A DNA stretch of 23,816 nucleotides from Gemmatimonadota bacterium (GCA_002712565.1 PAUA01000029.1:32590-56405), one strand, 5' to 3'. Counted from the first letter of the stretch, positions 1 through 8,145 are shown. Numbers and translations are program-made. Notes: generated by a model not told the origin, from the letters alone.

Positions 1-492
1 GGTCTCGACCTCGGTGCCGAGGAACCGGGCGCAGAGGATGAGGACCCGGACGAAGTTGTGCTCGAAGCAGCCCGCGTCGCCCAACTCCACATGGCGATCG
101 AGGGCTTCCCAAAGGGCTGGGGGACACTTCTGGGCGAGCGCGGGGTCAACCTCTCGGGCGGGCAGAAGCAACGCACCACACTGGCCCGTGCCGTGGCACG
201 CGACCCGCGGATTCTCGTCCTCGATGACGCCTTGAGCGCTGTGGACACCCACACCGAGGCGCGCATTCTCGACGACCTCGCACACGTGATGGAGGGGCGC
301 ACTTCTTTTATTATCAGCCACCGAGTGTCCGCCGTGATGAACGCCGATCTCATTCTCGTACTGGATGGAGGCCGAATGGTCGAGCGAGGCCGCCACACAG
401 AGCTGATGGCCCTAGGTGGGACCTACGCCCAGCTGCTACACCGGCAAATGCTCGAACAGGATATCGAGTCGACGACCGTGGGGGTGAAGTAG
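1..492 (+). CDS. ABC exporter half-transporter, C-terminal end of ATPase domain (5' truncated)
   Basis: The reading frame is open from base 1 to TAG at 490-492 (163 residues). It is the C-terminal part of an exporter-type ATP-binding domain. The signature LSGGQKQR is at residues 51-58, Walker B ILVLDDALSAVD at 71-82, and the H-loop at FIISHR. Walker A and the membrane domain lie upstream of the window. The residue after the Walker B aspartate is Asp76, where most exporters have the catalytic Glu. A DD(S/A)LSAVD pattern together with a normal signature is known from one subunit of heterodimeric exporters such as TM287 or BmrC, whose partner carries the active site. No partner follows downstream, so any partner gene should lie upstream. 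The segment just before the helical subdomain is unusually acidic (residues 7-18). The substrate cannot be told from this part. The family call is very secure; the heterodimer role is inferred. Confidence 0.93.
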   Translation, partial: GLDLGAEEPGAEDEDPDEVVLEAARVAQLHMAIEGFPKGWGTLLGERGVNLSGGQKQRTTLARAVARDPRILVLDDALSAVDTHTEARILDDLAHVMEGRTSFIISHRVSAVMNADLILVLDGGRMVERGRHTELMALGGTYAQLLHRQMLEQDIESTTVGVK

Positions 493-688
493 AGCCCACC
501 TGCACGCGAATGGCGGATCCGAAGGGCTGAGGAACTTGAAGTCCACCAAGCGCATTCCTTGGTTGACACTTCGGTCCTGGATCCCCTTAGAGGGCTGTTG
601 GCGCACCGTTGAGCACCATCCGACTCACACACGCCCCGACGGGTATTCCAGGTTTGGAATCCGCCTCGAGTCTGCGGGTGTACCCCCG
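493..688. other. Convergent intergenic region with short inverted repeats
   Basis: This 196 bp gap lies between the ends of two converging genes. It contains three short perfect inverted repeats: ACCAAG/CTTGGT at 545-550 and 558-563, ATTCCA/TGGAAT at 645-650 and 655-660, and GCGGG/CCCGC at 674-678 and 685-689 (the last touches the stop of the minus-strand gene). None is followed by a T-tract on either strand, so they are weak terminator candidates. No convincing reading frame was seen. Confidence 0.3.
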
Positions 689-1762
689 CTAGGGCCTAAA
701 CCGCACGTACTTTACCAGCCGCTGCCGACCGACCTCACCGGCGTAGATGTTGCCCTGCAGATCGACGCCCAGGAACTCGACGCCCGTTCCGGTCGGATTC
801 TCCGAATCAGGGATGAAGGCGGTCACCCAGCCGGTTTCGGAATCTCCGATCCTGATGCCTCGCTCCCACCCCGGGTTCCAGCGTGCGTCGGACATCCCAT
901 CACCCACGTAGATGACGTCTTTGTCGTCCACGAACACAACACTCGGGCGCCCGAACTGCGTCCATACGGCTAGACGGTTTCCCTGCTGGTCGAAAATCTG
1001 GACTCGATTGTTGCCCCGGTCCGCCACAATTACGCGGCCACGGGCATCCATGGTGATGTCGTGCGGATCGTTGAACTTGCCCGGATCACCGCTCAACGAT
1101 GCCACACCACCCCCCACCTCCAGCAGGAACTCGCCATCCTTGGAGAACTTGACGATTCGGTTGTTCCCACCGCGATGTCCGTCCGAAATCCAGATCTCCC
1201 CGTTGGGAGCGACCACGACGCCCGACGGCCCGTTGAAACGGTTCGGACCATACCCGGACACCCCCGCCTCGCCCAGGGTCATTACGACTCCGCCCTCCTG
1301 GTCGAGCTTGAAGACCTGATGTCCCAGGCCCCGCCGCAATCCCTCCACTTCTCGAGCATCTCCGGCCGGCGCGCCCTCGGTCACCCAAAGGAACCCCTCA
1401 TGGTCCAGGAAGAAGCCGTGAGGGAAGGAGAACATGCCCGCGCCAAAGCTCTTCACCACGTTGCCATCGAGATCGAACTTGAGGATCGGGTCCTGGTCGG
1501 AGAGAGCGCAGTGGTTCGCGCCACACCGCGACAGCATCCAGATGTGTTGCCCGTCTGGATCGGGGAACACCCCGCTGACCACGCCGATCTTCCACCCGTT
1601 GGGCATCCGCTCCCAGCCGTGAACGGCGTGATAGGGATCGTTGGCGACAGACTGGCCCCGAGCCTCTCCGCCCCACATCGCCACCACAACGGCGAGGCAA
1701 GCCACCCTTACTGTCGCCCGTACTGCCACCGTCACCCACTCGACCCGATTGGTACGCGACAT
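689..1762 (-). CDS. Secreted NHL-repeat six-bladed beta-propeller protein (peptidyl-amidating lyase-like)
   Basis: This is a 357-residue protein beginning at ATG 1762. That start was chosen over the longer frame from 1843 because GGAGGT (1772-1767) lies four bases upstream and it exposes a signal peptide: Arg-containing N-terminus, hydrophobic VACLAVVVAMWGG, then a likely cleavage near EARGQ (about residue 37). The mature part has repeated propeller blades with NHL-type motifs, such as GPSGVVVAPNGEIWISDG and DPHDITMDARGRVIVADRGNNRVQIF. Bacterial proteins of this type resemble the peptidyl-alpha-hydroxyglycine alpha-amidating lyase propeller, but most have no proven reaction. Substrate and activity are therefore unassigned. 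It is last in a run of minus-strand genes, 124 bp after the CcdA gene, so it may have its own promoter. Fold and export are well supported; function is not. Confidence 0.85.
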   Translation of the reverse strand: MSRTNRVEWVTVAVRATVRVACLAVVVAMWGGEARGQSVANDPYHAVHGWERMPNGWKIGVVSGVFPDPDGQHIWMLSRCGANHCALSDQDPILKFDLDGNVVKSFGAGMFSFPHGFFLDHEGFLWVTEGAPAGDAREVEGLRRGLGHQVFKLDQEGGVVMTLGEAGVSGYGPNRFNGPSGVVVAPNGEIWISDGHRGGNNRIVKFSKDGEFLLEVGGGVASLSGDPGKFNDPHDITMDARGRVIVADRGNNRVQIFDQQGNRLAVWTQFGRPSVVFVDDKDVIYVGDGMSDARWNPGWERGIRIGDSETGWVTAFIPDSENPTGTGVEFLGVDLQGNIYAGEVGRQRLVKYVRFRP

Positions 1763-1886
1763 CTCGACCTCCGGCAGATGCTCACCCGTCGACGCTCCTC
1801 CGCACACGCTCGTCCGGTAGAAGCTCATCCATTGGATGCGCAACCTAGATGCTCAAACACCAGAAGCCCAACCTTGGGAAGACCTT

Positions 1887-2615
1887 CTAGATCCTTTCTA
1901 GAATCCAGTCCGGGGTGAGCGGAAGGAGGTAGGTATTCAGAAGCGTGAAGGTCCCCGTCACCAGGAGCAACCCCAAGATGATGAGCATGACTCCGGCTCC
2001 CTTCTCAACTGCCGGCAGAAATCGGCGAAAGCGGGAGAAAGCGCTCAGGAACAAATCCAAGGCCAGCGCTGAAATCAAGAACGGGATGGCCAGCCCCAGG
2101 GAGTAGACGCTCAACAGGCTCACACCCGCCCAGACGGTGTCCTGGGTCGAGGCCAGGGTCAGGATCGCTCCGAGGACGGGGCCGATGCAGGGCGTCCAGC
2201 CGGCCCCAAAAGCGGCCCCCACTCCTATCGTTCCCAAATACCCGCCGGGCTTGTCGTTCACGTGCACCCGCCGTTCCCTCAACAACGGCACGATTTTGAA
2301 GACCCCCGTGAGGTGTAAGCCGAGCACGATGATGACAGCCCCCCCGACCCGAGCGATCCAAACTTCGTAGTACCGCAGGAACGAGCCCAAAAAAGACGCC
2401 GAAGCGCCCAGCGCGATAAAAATGATGCTGAAACCCAACACGAAGAGAAGTGAGTGCATGAACGTCGCCCTGCGGTCGACGCCCCCCTGGAGATCCTCCA
2501 GGCTCATGCCCGTGACGAACGACAAATAGCTGGGCACAAGCGGTAGGACGCACGGCGACAGGAACGACACCACACCTCCCGTCAAGGCGACCCAAAGACC
2601 TACTGATTCGTTCAT
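1887..2615 (-). CDS. ccdA: CcdA/DsbD-type thiol-disulfide transport membrane protein
   Basis: A 242-residue polytopic membrane protein. Proteins of this family carry reducing equivalents from cytoplasmic thioredoxin across the inner membrane, for cytochrome c maturation or periplasmic disulfide reduction. The two diagnostic cysteine segments are present: SFLSPCVLPLVPSY near the N-terminus (Cys22) and GAGWTPCIGPVLGAIL after the central loop (Cys143). About six hydrophobic helices are visible (approximately 7-35, 52-78, 87-106, 130-155, 165-193 and 204-230), matching CcdA rather than the longer three-domain DsbD. The ATG start at 2615 lies 17 bases after the stop of the phospholipase D-like gene, so the two are probably cotranscribed. 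No cytochrome c or heme-handling gene is adjacent, so the partner is not evident. The final residues are hydrophilic and the frame is intact. Confidence 0.92.
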   Translation of the reverse strand: MNESVGLWVALTGGVVSFLSPCVLPLVPSYLSFVTGMSLEDLQGGVDRRATFMHSLLFVLGFSIIFIALGASASFLGSFLRYYEVWIARVGGAVIIVLGLHLTGVFKIVPLLRERRVHVNDKPGGYLGTIGVGAAFGAGWTPCIGPVLGAILTLASTQDTVWAGVSLLSVYSLGLAIPFLISALALDLFLSAFSRFRRFLPAVEKGAGVMLIILGLLLVTGTFTLLNTYLLPLTPDWILERI

Positions 2616-2632
2616 CTTCTATATTAATCCTC

Positions 2633-4204
2633 TTAATCCTTTTGATCCTCTGAGGCAGGTGGGTTCGGATCCTGAGCCCGGTAACGGTGCCACACCGCCC
2701 TGAACCCCATCACGCTCCCAAGCCAGGCAAGCACCAAAGCTAACGCCCAGCCGAACACGTACGGAAAGAAGCCCACCAACACCGCAGATGAGATCGCGAT
2801 GATCGCGACGGTACCGAGGATCGTCCGATCCTCTGGGCCGAGTGTGCGGTGACCCGCCAATGCGTCGCTGAACGATACACCCGCCCTCACCAACTGGGCG
2901 AGCCGCCACGGTCTCAACACGGTTTCTCGATCCATCATCGCCTCTAAGCGCTCCGCAAGCTTGCCCTCCGGTTCCAACGGCGTCGCCGGGAGTCCTTGAA
3001 GTGTGGGGAGCGGCTCCAGCTCTACCACCCTGTGCGGAGGGTGGCGTCCCGGAAGCACGATTTCTGAAGAAGACGCGAGGTCGGCCAGAAAGATCCCCTC
3101 GAGCTGTCCCGCCAACGACGCATCCAAAACGCCCACGTCGATCTCCCAGTTCCCTAGAAGACTCCAGGCATTGAGGTTGCTCGAACCCACTCGGCACCAG
3201 AGTCCATCCGCGACCGAGCTTTTCGCGTGAATCATCTTGCCCTGCCACTCGAAAAGTCGCACGCCCTGTTCGAGGAGGTAACGGTATCCCGCTCGTGAAA
3301 GCGCCCCAACCACAGGCCAGTTGTTGTTGGCGGGTACCAGCACCCGGACGTCGACCCCGGACTGGGCGGCCTCGGCGATGGCCTCGGCGACGGCCCCGGG
3401 TGCGACGAAATAAGGATCGGTGATCCACAGCCGCTCCTGGGCCATGGCCGCCACCAGCGCCAGGGTCCGCAGGACACGACTCCGTCGCGGTTCGCCCTCG
3501 ATGAGCCAGACCGACGTATCTCCCACCGGACCCGCCTGCTCCTCCGAAAAACTTCCCGGGAGGGGTTCACCCATCACGTCCCAGATCCGGCCGAAAGCCC
3601 TACTGGCCGCCGACACGGCCGGTCCCCGAATCTCGATGCCGGTGTCCCGCCACGGGGGGGTATCGCTCGTGCCAGCCCACTCCTGGCCGATGCAGAACCC
3701 TCCGGCGAAGGCGACCTCTCCGTCCACGACCACGAGCTTCCGGTGATCCCTTTGGAACACGCCGTATGGGTCGCGGATGGAGGGGCGGTTGAAGGCACGC
3801 ACCTCGACTCCGGCCCGACGAAACGGCCGCCAGTACCGCCGCGGTGTCGCCCAGCACCCGACCCAGTCATACAGGACCCGTACCTCGACCCCCTGGCGAG
3901 CCTTCTCCAGAAGGACCTCCCTGAACGCGCGGCCTACGGGATCGTTTCGAAGGATATAGTTCTCGAAATGGACGTACTGCTTGGCCCCCGCGATCGCTTC
4001 CATCCAGGCGTCGAACGTGACGGGTCCGTCGAACTGGAGACGAATCGAGTTGCCCTTGATTTCCGGGGAGCCGGTCGCTCGCTCGAGCGCTTCCTTCGTC
4101 AAACCGCCAAGAGCGCCCGCGGCGGACCTAAGGACGTCGCCGGAAGACTCCGCCTGCAGGCCTCCCCTCCCCGATGAGACCGATTGCTTTTCGGCGGAAC
4201 TCAT
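2633..4204 (-). CDS. cls: Phospholipase D family protein, cardiolipin synthase-like, with C-terminal membrane anchor
   Basis: A 523-residue protein with two complete HKD motifs: H154-R-K156 with D161 (HRKLVVVDG) and H326-A-K328 with D333 (HAKSSVADG), each followed by the usual GG/GSSNLN elements. Two such motifs in this arrangement form the active site of bacterial cardiolipin synthases, which join two phosphatidylglycerols or transfer phosphatidyl groups. Typical ClsA has two N-terminal membrane helices. Here the N-terminus is hydrophilic, and a hydrophobic hairpin lies at the C-terminus instead (about residues 461-501), followed by a basic then acidic tail. The ATG at 4204 has a purine-rich GGGGCAGG just upstream, overlapping the fur stop region, so translation is likely linked to fur. 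Cardiolipin synthase is the best guess; another PLD-type phosphatidyltransferase is possible. Confidence 0.85.
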   Translation of the reverse strand: MSSAEKQSVSSGRGGLQAESSGDVLRSAAGALGGLTKEALERATGSPEIKGNSIRLQFDGPVTFDAWMEAIAGAKQYVHFENYILRNDPVGRAFREVLLEKARQGVEVRVLYDWVGCWATPRRYWRPFRRAGVEVRAFNRPSIRDPYGVFQRDHRKLVVVDGEVAFAGGFCIGQEWAGTSDTPPWRDTGIEIRGPAVSAASRAFGRIWDVMGEPLPGSFSEEQAGPVGDTSVWLIEGEPRRSRVLRTLALVAAMAQERLWITDPYFVAPGAVAEAIAEAAQSGVDVRVLVPANNNWPVVGALSRAGYRYLLEQGVRLFEWQGKMIHAKSSVADGLWCRVGSSNLNAWSLLGNWEIDVGVLDASLAGQLEGIFLADLASSSEIVLPGRHPPHRVVELEPLPTLQGLPATPLEPEGKLAERLEAMMDRETVLRPWRLAQLVRAGVSFSDALAGHRTLGPEDRTILGTVAIIAISSAVLVGFFPYVFGWALALVLAWLGSVMGFRAVWHRYRAQDPNPPASEDQKD

Positions 4205-4211
4205 CCTGCCC

Positions 4212-4712
4212 CTATACGGTCTCGATTGGGCAGGTGAGTCCTTGCAGGGTAACCGTTACACCGTCGGCGATGCACTCCCCGCAGAGCCCGTAGATCTCGA
4301 GCTTGTGATGCGTGGGCCGAAATCCGTGTCGTGCCGACACGTTGGCCTCGATGCGGTGCACCTCCGCACTCTGGAACTCGATGACCACACTGCAGTTCAG
4401 GCAGATGAGATGCTCATGGATCGGCTCCGCAGAGAGGCGGTGTTCATACCGCTTGAAGCCCTCTCCGAAGTCGAGCTCAGCCACGAGCTTACTTCGTACG
4501 AGAAGATCCAGGGCCCGATAGATCGTCGCCTTGCCAATTCGGTGACCGTCAGATCTGAGCACGCGCTCGATCTCGTCCACCGAAAGGTGCTCGCCCGATC
4601 CAAACACGACCTCCGCCACCGCCTCCCGCTGACGGGTTACTGGCAGTCTCTGCTCTCGCAGGTAGCGTCCGAAGAGTCGGACGAAGGGGGCCGAGTCCGG
4701 GCTTGCCTTCAC
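4212..4712 (-). CDS. fur: Fur-family metal-responsive transcriptional regulator
   Basis: A 166-residue protein starting at GTG 4712. The N-terminal winged helix (about residues 10-90) includes the family pattern EHLSVDEIERVLR and the recognition helix region IGKATIYRALDLLV. The C-terminal dimer domain has HEHLICLNC (His99, His101, Cys104, Cys107), a His-rich FRPTHHKLEIYG segment, and a second pair CGEC (Cys144, Cys147). The structural zinc site formed by the two CxxC pairs is thus intact. Which metal or peroxide signal it reads (Fur, Zur or PerR type) cannot be decided here. The GTG overlaps the TGA of the preceding gene (GTGA), indicating translational coupling. It is followed within eight bases by the cls-like gene. 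I found no clear Fur box near these promoters. Confidence 0.94.
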   Translation of the reverse strand: MKASPDSAPFVRLFGRYLREQRLPVTRQREAVAEVVFGSGEHLSVDEIERVLRSDGHRIGKATIYRALDLLVRSKLVAELDFGEGFKRYEHRLSAEPIHEHLICLNCSVVIEFQSAEVHRIEANVSARHGFRPTHHKLEIYGLCGECIADGVTVTLQGLTCPIETV

Positions 4713-5158
4713 GTCACTACGGGCTCCAACAAGTCGGCATCGAATTCGTCCAACAATGCCCTGAGTTTCTCCGAGTCCCCGGCGATCTCCACCACCCGGG
4801 GCTCCCCGAGGTCGATCTCGCTCCTCCGAACGACCCCCTGCATCACTTGAGCAAGACGGTCCGGAGGGGCTTGACCTTCCTCCGCGATACCGTTCTCGAC
4901 CGAAAGGCTCGTCCCCGTTCGCTCGGCGGCATAAGGCGCGGTGTACAACCGTCGAGCACCATCTTCCGTGAAGCAGCTCGCTGCCACCAAGCCCCGCTCC
5001 TTACGTCCGACGATCAGAGGCGGGAACACCCACAGCCGATCAATCTCACTCTCGCCGAGACGGCGGGCCATCATCTGGAGCGTTCTGGGAATAGCCTCTG
5101 GCACTCCGGGGTCCCCTCCATCCTTCACGATCACGACTCCATGTTGCAGCGTCTCCAA
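4709..5158 (-). CDS. Conserved-looking protein of unknown function between nrnA and fur
   Basis: A 149-residue soluble protein with no signal peptide or membrane helix and no family I recognise. The longest frame starts at TTG 5158; an in-frame TGA lies directly upstream, so it cannot extend further. GTG codons at positions 9 or 11 are alternative starts, and no strong ribosome site singles one out. Visible features are a possible strand-rich N-terminus (GVVIVKDGG), a segment LWVFPPLIVGRKERGLVAASCF resembling a core sheet, a single Cys, and an acidic C-terminus with a predicted helix (DSEKLRALLDEFDADLL). It lies 15 bases after nrnA, and its TGA overlaps the fur GTG, so it sits inside the operon. 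This tight packing argues it is real. A role linked to NrnA or Fur would be speculation. Confidence 0.75.
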   Translation of the reverse strand: METLQHGVVIVKDGGDPGVPEAIPRTLQMMARRLGESEIDRLWVFPPLIVGRKERGLVAASCFTEDGARRLYTAPYAAERTGTSLSVENGIAEEGQAPPDRLAQVMQGVVRRSEIDLGEPRVVEIAGDSEKLRALLDEFDADLLEPVVT

Positions 5159-5173
5159 TCACGCGGAGACATT

Positions 5174-6199
5174 CTAATGCCCCGACCGTGATAGCTCCAC
5201 AGCCTCTCGGGTCGCGTGGGTCACATCGTGGCGAACTTGATCCATGGGGCCCTCGATGAGGGCCCCCGCCGCCCGAACGTGTCCACCACCACCGAACCGC
5301 CGCGCCAGCGCATTTACGTTGACCGCGCCGTTGGACCGGAAGGAAACCTTGATCCCCTTCCGCGGGATCTGGCGAAAGAGGAGTCCGACCTCCACACCTT
5401 CAAGCGAGCGGGGGTAGTCGACCATCCCCTCGAGATCGTCCGGAATCGCGCCGAGGGCGTCGAACTGGTCCGCCGGAACGGTCATCCACGCGATCCCCGC
5501 TTCTTCGTCCACCTCCAGGAGGGCCAGTGAACTCTCGAGCAGGTGAAACCGGCGACGCGGAACCGTGCCGTAGATCCGTCGGTAGACTTCATCAGGACTG
5601 ACACCCCGGCTGACCAACTCCGCAACGATCCGGAGGCTGGTGGCGGTCGTGTTACTGAAGCGAAACGACCCTGTGTCGGTCAAGATGGCCACGTACATCG
5701 CAAGATCGCCGATCTCGGGCCAGGGCCCCCCGGCCCGATGGATGACGTCGAATACGAGTTCACCGGTTGCGCTGGCACTGGCGTCACGGAACGACCCCCC
5801 CTCGATCGGCCGATCCCCTGGCGGATGATGGTCGATCACGACGGTCGGAAGACCGTCGATCAGACGCCTGACCCTTCCAATACGAGGGATCACTCCGGTG
5901 TCCAAAACGACCGCGACATCGGCGCCATCACAGAGTTCCTGGGCCTCCGCCGACGTCGAGTCCACGACCCACGATTCGTCGGGAATGAGGAACTGGAAAG
6001 ACTGCGGCACCGGCGTCGGATTCACTATGAACGCCTCCGTACCCACCGCCCGGAGCCACGCCGCCAACGCGATCTCGGATCCGACCCCGTCGCCGTCGGA
6101 GTTGGTATGGGTGGTCAGAACCGCCGTTTCCTTGCCGCGTATTGCCGTCAGGACAGAGTCGATCGCCTCGATCCTGGCCTCACCGGTTTGATACGTCAT
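5174..6199 (-). CDS. nrnA: DHH/DHHA1 phosphoesterase, NrnA-type nanoRNase/pAp phosphatase
   Basis: A 341-residue cytoplasmic enzyme. Family members degrade short oligoribonucleotides, cyclic dinucleotide products (pGpG, pApA) and/or 3'-phosphoadenosine 5'-phosphate, using two Mn ions. The DHH motifs appear in order: HTNSDGDGVGS (H31, D35, D37), VVLDTG (D100), DHHPPGD (123-129) and ILTDTGSFRFSNT (D175). The C-terminal DHHA1 domain carries RRFGGGGHVRAAGA (301-314), the substrate-binding glycine loop. Length matches NrnA (about 320-340) rather than RecJ. The ATG at 6199 has AAAGGGA a few bases upstream. It lies 53 bp after the triple-fusion gene and 15 bp before the next one, so it is probably within the same transcript. 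All metal ligands look intact. The relative activity on nanoRNA versus pAp is not predictable from sequence. Confidence 0.94.
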   Translation of the reverse strand: MTYQTGEARIEAIDSVLTAIRGKETAVLTTHTNSDGDGVGSEIALAAWLRAVGTEAFIVNPTPVPQSFQFLIPDESWVVDSTSAEAQELCDGADVAVVLDTGVIPRIGRVRRLIDGLPTVVIDHHPPGDRPIEGGSFRDASASATGELVFDVIHRAGGPWPEIGDLAMYVAILTDTGSFRFSNTTATSLRIVAELVSRGVSPDEVYRRIYGTVPRRRFHLLESSLALLEVDEEAGIAWMTVPADQFDALGAIPDDLEGMVDYPRSLEGVEVGLLFRQIPRKGIKVSFRSNGAVNVNALARRFGGGGHVRAAGALIEGPMDQVRHDVTHATREAVELSRSGH

Positions 6200-6252
6200 G
6201 AATCCCTTTCTTCAACAGCCTGAAAGCGGTGAAGGAGTTCAACAGCCTTTTC

Positions 6253-8145
6253 TCAGTTCGGTGCACGCGGTAAACGCTTCCGGACCTTCGCCCACGTCGA
6301 CGCGAGATGTACCGCCCAAGGCGTTGTGACCCCACGGACCTCCGCATGTTCAAGCGCGGCGAGGAGGGCCGCGGGTTCGTTGGGGTGTTGGGCAACCTCC
6401 ACCCAGGCGCCCGCCACTTCACCCAACATGTGGGCATCGGAGCCCGCGCCCCTCGGCTTGGACCAGCGCTCCGCCAACTCCTCTCCCCGAACATTGAGGT
6501 GACCTGGATGTAACCTGCCGTTGAAGACTTCGATGATGTCCACTTGCGGCGCGAGTTCCTCAGCATAGCGGCCGGACCCTCCCTTCCCTCGTGCATAGGG
6601 GTGCGGCAGGTAAACGAGACCCCCCTGGTCCTTGACCCGGCGGCATACTTCCGCGGCGGGCGTTCCCTTCGGGATCTCCTCCTGGATGTAGAGGCCGATG
6701 ACGTCGATGCCCTCCTTCGTCTTGACCTCCTCTCCGGGGATCACCGAGTCGGGAAACGCCTCCGCCATATCCAATGCAGTTGTGACCCTGTTGTGGTCCG
6801 TGATCGCAATGCGCTGGACCCCTCTGGCGGATGCGGCAGCCAGCACTTTCCGGGGGTCGGAAAGACAGTCGAACGACGTCTGTGTATGCATGTGCATGTC
6901 GATCCGGAGGCGACCCTCCTTGGGCTTAGACCGGTCCACAGCATTTCTCCGTAGCTGGGCGAGCACCTCCAGGGCCTGGTCCTCTAGCCCCTTGATGTCT
7001 CCGTCATTGACCAGCACGTGTGTCGCCCGCTCTCGCTTGAGTTCGGGGTCCATCTGCGCTCTCATAATCGCTTGGGACTGCTCGGGACTGAAGTTCCGTT
7101 CTTCACGAAGCCGGTCGAGCCGAATCTGCTGGGACGCATCGACAACGACCGTGGCGTCGAATTCGTTTTCCAGTCCCACCTCAAAAAGTAGCGGAATCTC
7201 CGATACACAGATCTTATCGTGGCCCGCCATACGCTCGCGCATCCACCGGTCCCGGAGGACCCAAATACGAGGGTGGACAATGGCCTCCAGCCGACGGCGA
7301 GCCTCTTCGTCCTGAAAGACGACAGAAGAAAGCGCCTCTCGATTCAAGGAACCGTCCGATTCGAGAATGTCTTCGCCAAAGGCCTCTACCACTGCTGCGA
7401 GACCGGGGGAGCCCGGCTCGACCACGCTGCGCGCCATCTCATCGGCACCTGCTACCGGGACACCGACATCTCTCCAAAGAGAAGCCACGGTCGACTTACC
7501 GGCAGCGATGTTCCCGGTCAGTCCCACCGATACAACGTTGCCGACTGCGGAGGTATTCAGGACAAGCCCCTTGACCACCAGAAACACCGCGATGAGGACA
7601 GCGCCCCCGAGCGTCGCCCACCACAGTCCCACCGAACCAACTCCGATCTCCCAGCTACGGGCACCGGCGTAGGCGATTCCCAATCCGATGAGGCCCCACC
7701 CTGCGATCCCGAGGAAGTCGAAGGCCAGGAAGTGCCGGTACTTGACCCCTGTGGACCCGGCGACGAGCGGCATGAGGGTACGTACGAACGGAACCATTCG
7801 AGCCAAACTCACTGATAGTCCGGCGTGCCTCTCGAAAAGGTCGAACGCTCGGTCCTGGTGCCTGCGAGCCATCCGCCCAACTCGGCCACGACCACTGAGC
7901 ACGCGGTGACCTCCCCAGCGCCCAATCACGAATCCGGCGGAATCACCCAGGGCCGCACCCAAGAGGGCTGCTCCAACAACCGAAGCGAAGCTGAAGTGTC
8001 CTTGGAGGGCGAAAGCAGTCGCGACGACCAGGGTGGGCTCGGTGGGGAGGATCAGCCCTATGATCAGAGCTGTTTCCATCATGGCCATACCGCCCACGAG
8101 CCAGGGGCCGTACGTGGCGATATTCGCACCGATCCACTCGATCAT
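6253..8145 (-). CDS. Three-domain fusion: DedA-family membrane protein, dephospho-CoA kinase (CoaE), PHP metal phosphoesterase
   Basis: One uninterrupted 630-residue frame with three recognisable parts. Residues 1-195 are a DedA (SNARE-associated/VTT) membrane domain: ETALIIGLILPTEP, GDSAGFVIGRWGG (67-79), the arginine/proline motif ARMVPFVRTLMPLVAG (115-130), and a last helix at about 175-193. DedA proteins are lipid or undecaprenyl-phosphate flippase candidates. Residues 204-400 are dephospho-CoA kinase, the last step of CoA synthesis, with P-loop GLTGNIAAGKST (208-219), the conserved HPRIW (291-295) and the IPLLFE lid (317-322). Residues 413-630 are a PHP domain with HMH (418-420), TDHN (449-452), GEE (471-473), LPHPYA (513-518) and GSDAH (568-572), a full metal set. 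No stop or frameshift separates the parts. An in-frame GTG at codon 207 could start a free CoaE but has no ribosome site before it. The start ATG 8145 lacks a strong SD. Domain identities are firm; why they are joined is unknown. Confidence 0.92.
   Translation of the reverse strand: MIEWIGANIATYGPWLVGGMAMMETALIIGLILPTEPTLVVATAFALQGHFSFASVVGAALLGAALGDSAGFVIGRWGGHRVLSGRGRVGRMARRHQDRAFDLFERHAGLSVSLARMVPFVRTLMPLVAGSTGVKYRHFLAFDFLGIAGWGLIGLGIAYAGARSWEIGVGSVGLWWATLGGAVLIAVFLVVKGLVLNTSAVGNVVSVGLTGNIAAGKSTVASLWRDVGVPVAGADEMARSVVEPGSPGLAAVVEAFGEDILESDGSLNREALSSVVFQDEEARRRLEAIVHPRIWVLRDRWMRERMAGHDKICVSEIPLLFEVGLENEFDATVVVDASQQIRLDRLREERNFSPEQSQAIMRAQMDPELKRERATHVLVNDGDIKGLEDQALEVLAQLRRNAVDRSKPKEGRLRIDMHMHTQTSFDCLSDPRKVLAAASARGVQRIAITDHNRVTTALDMAEAFPDSVIPGEEVKTKEGIDVIGLYIQEEIPKGTPAAEVCRRVKDQGGLVYLPHPYARGKGGSGRYAEELAPQVDIIEVFNGRLHPGHLNVRGEELAERWSKPRGAGSDAHMLGEVAGAWVEVAQHPNEPAALLAALEHAEVRGVTTPWAVHLASTWAKVRKRLPRAPN

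Noticed and set aside
1061..1918. Long plus-strand open frame antisense to the NHL gene
   Set aside because: It is a codon-bias shadow; the protein is His/Pro/Arg-rich with no domain, while the minus-strand frame has clear propeller motifs.
5543..6223. Long plus-strand open frame antisense to nrnA
   Set aside because: Shadow of a well-defined DHH phosphoesterase; no domain or ribosome site.
6211..6248. Direct repeat TTCAACAGCCT at 6211-6221 and 6238-6248
   Set aside because: Only two 11-base copies between genes; not enough to call a functional repeat or attachment site.
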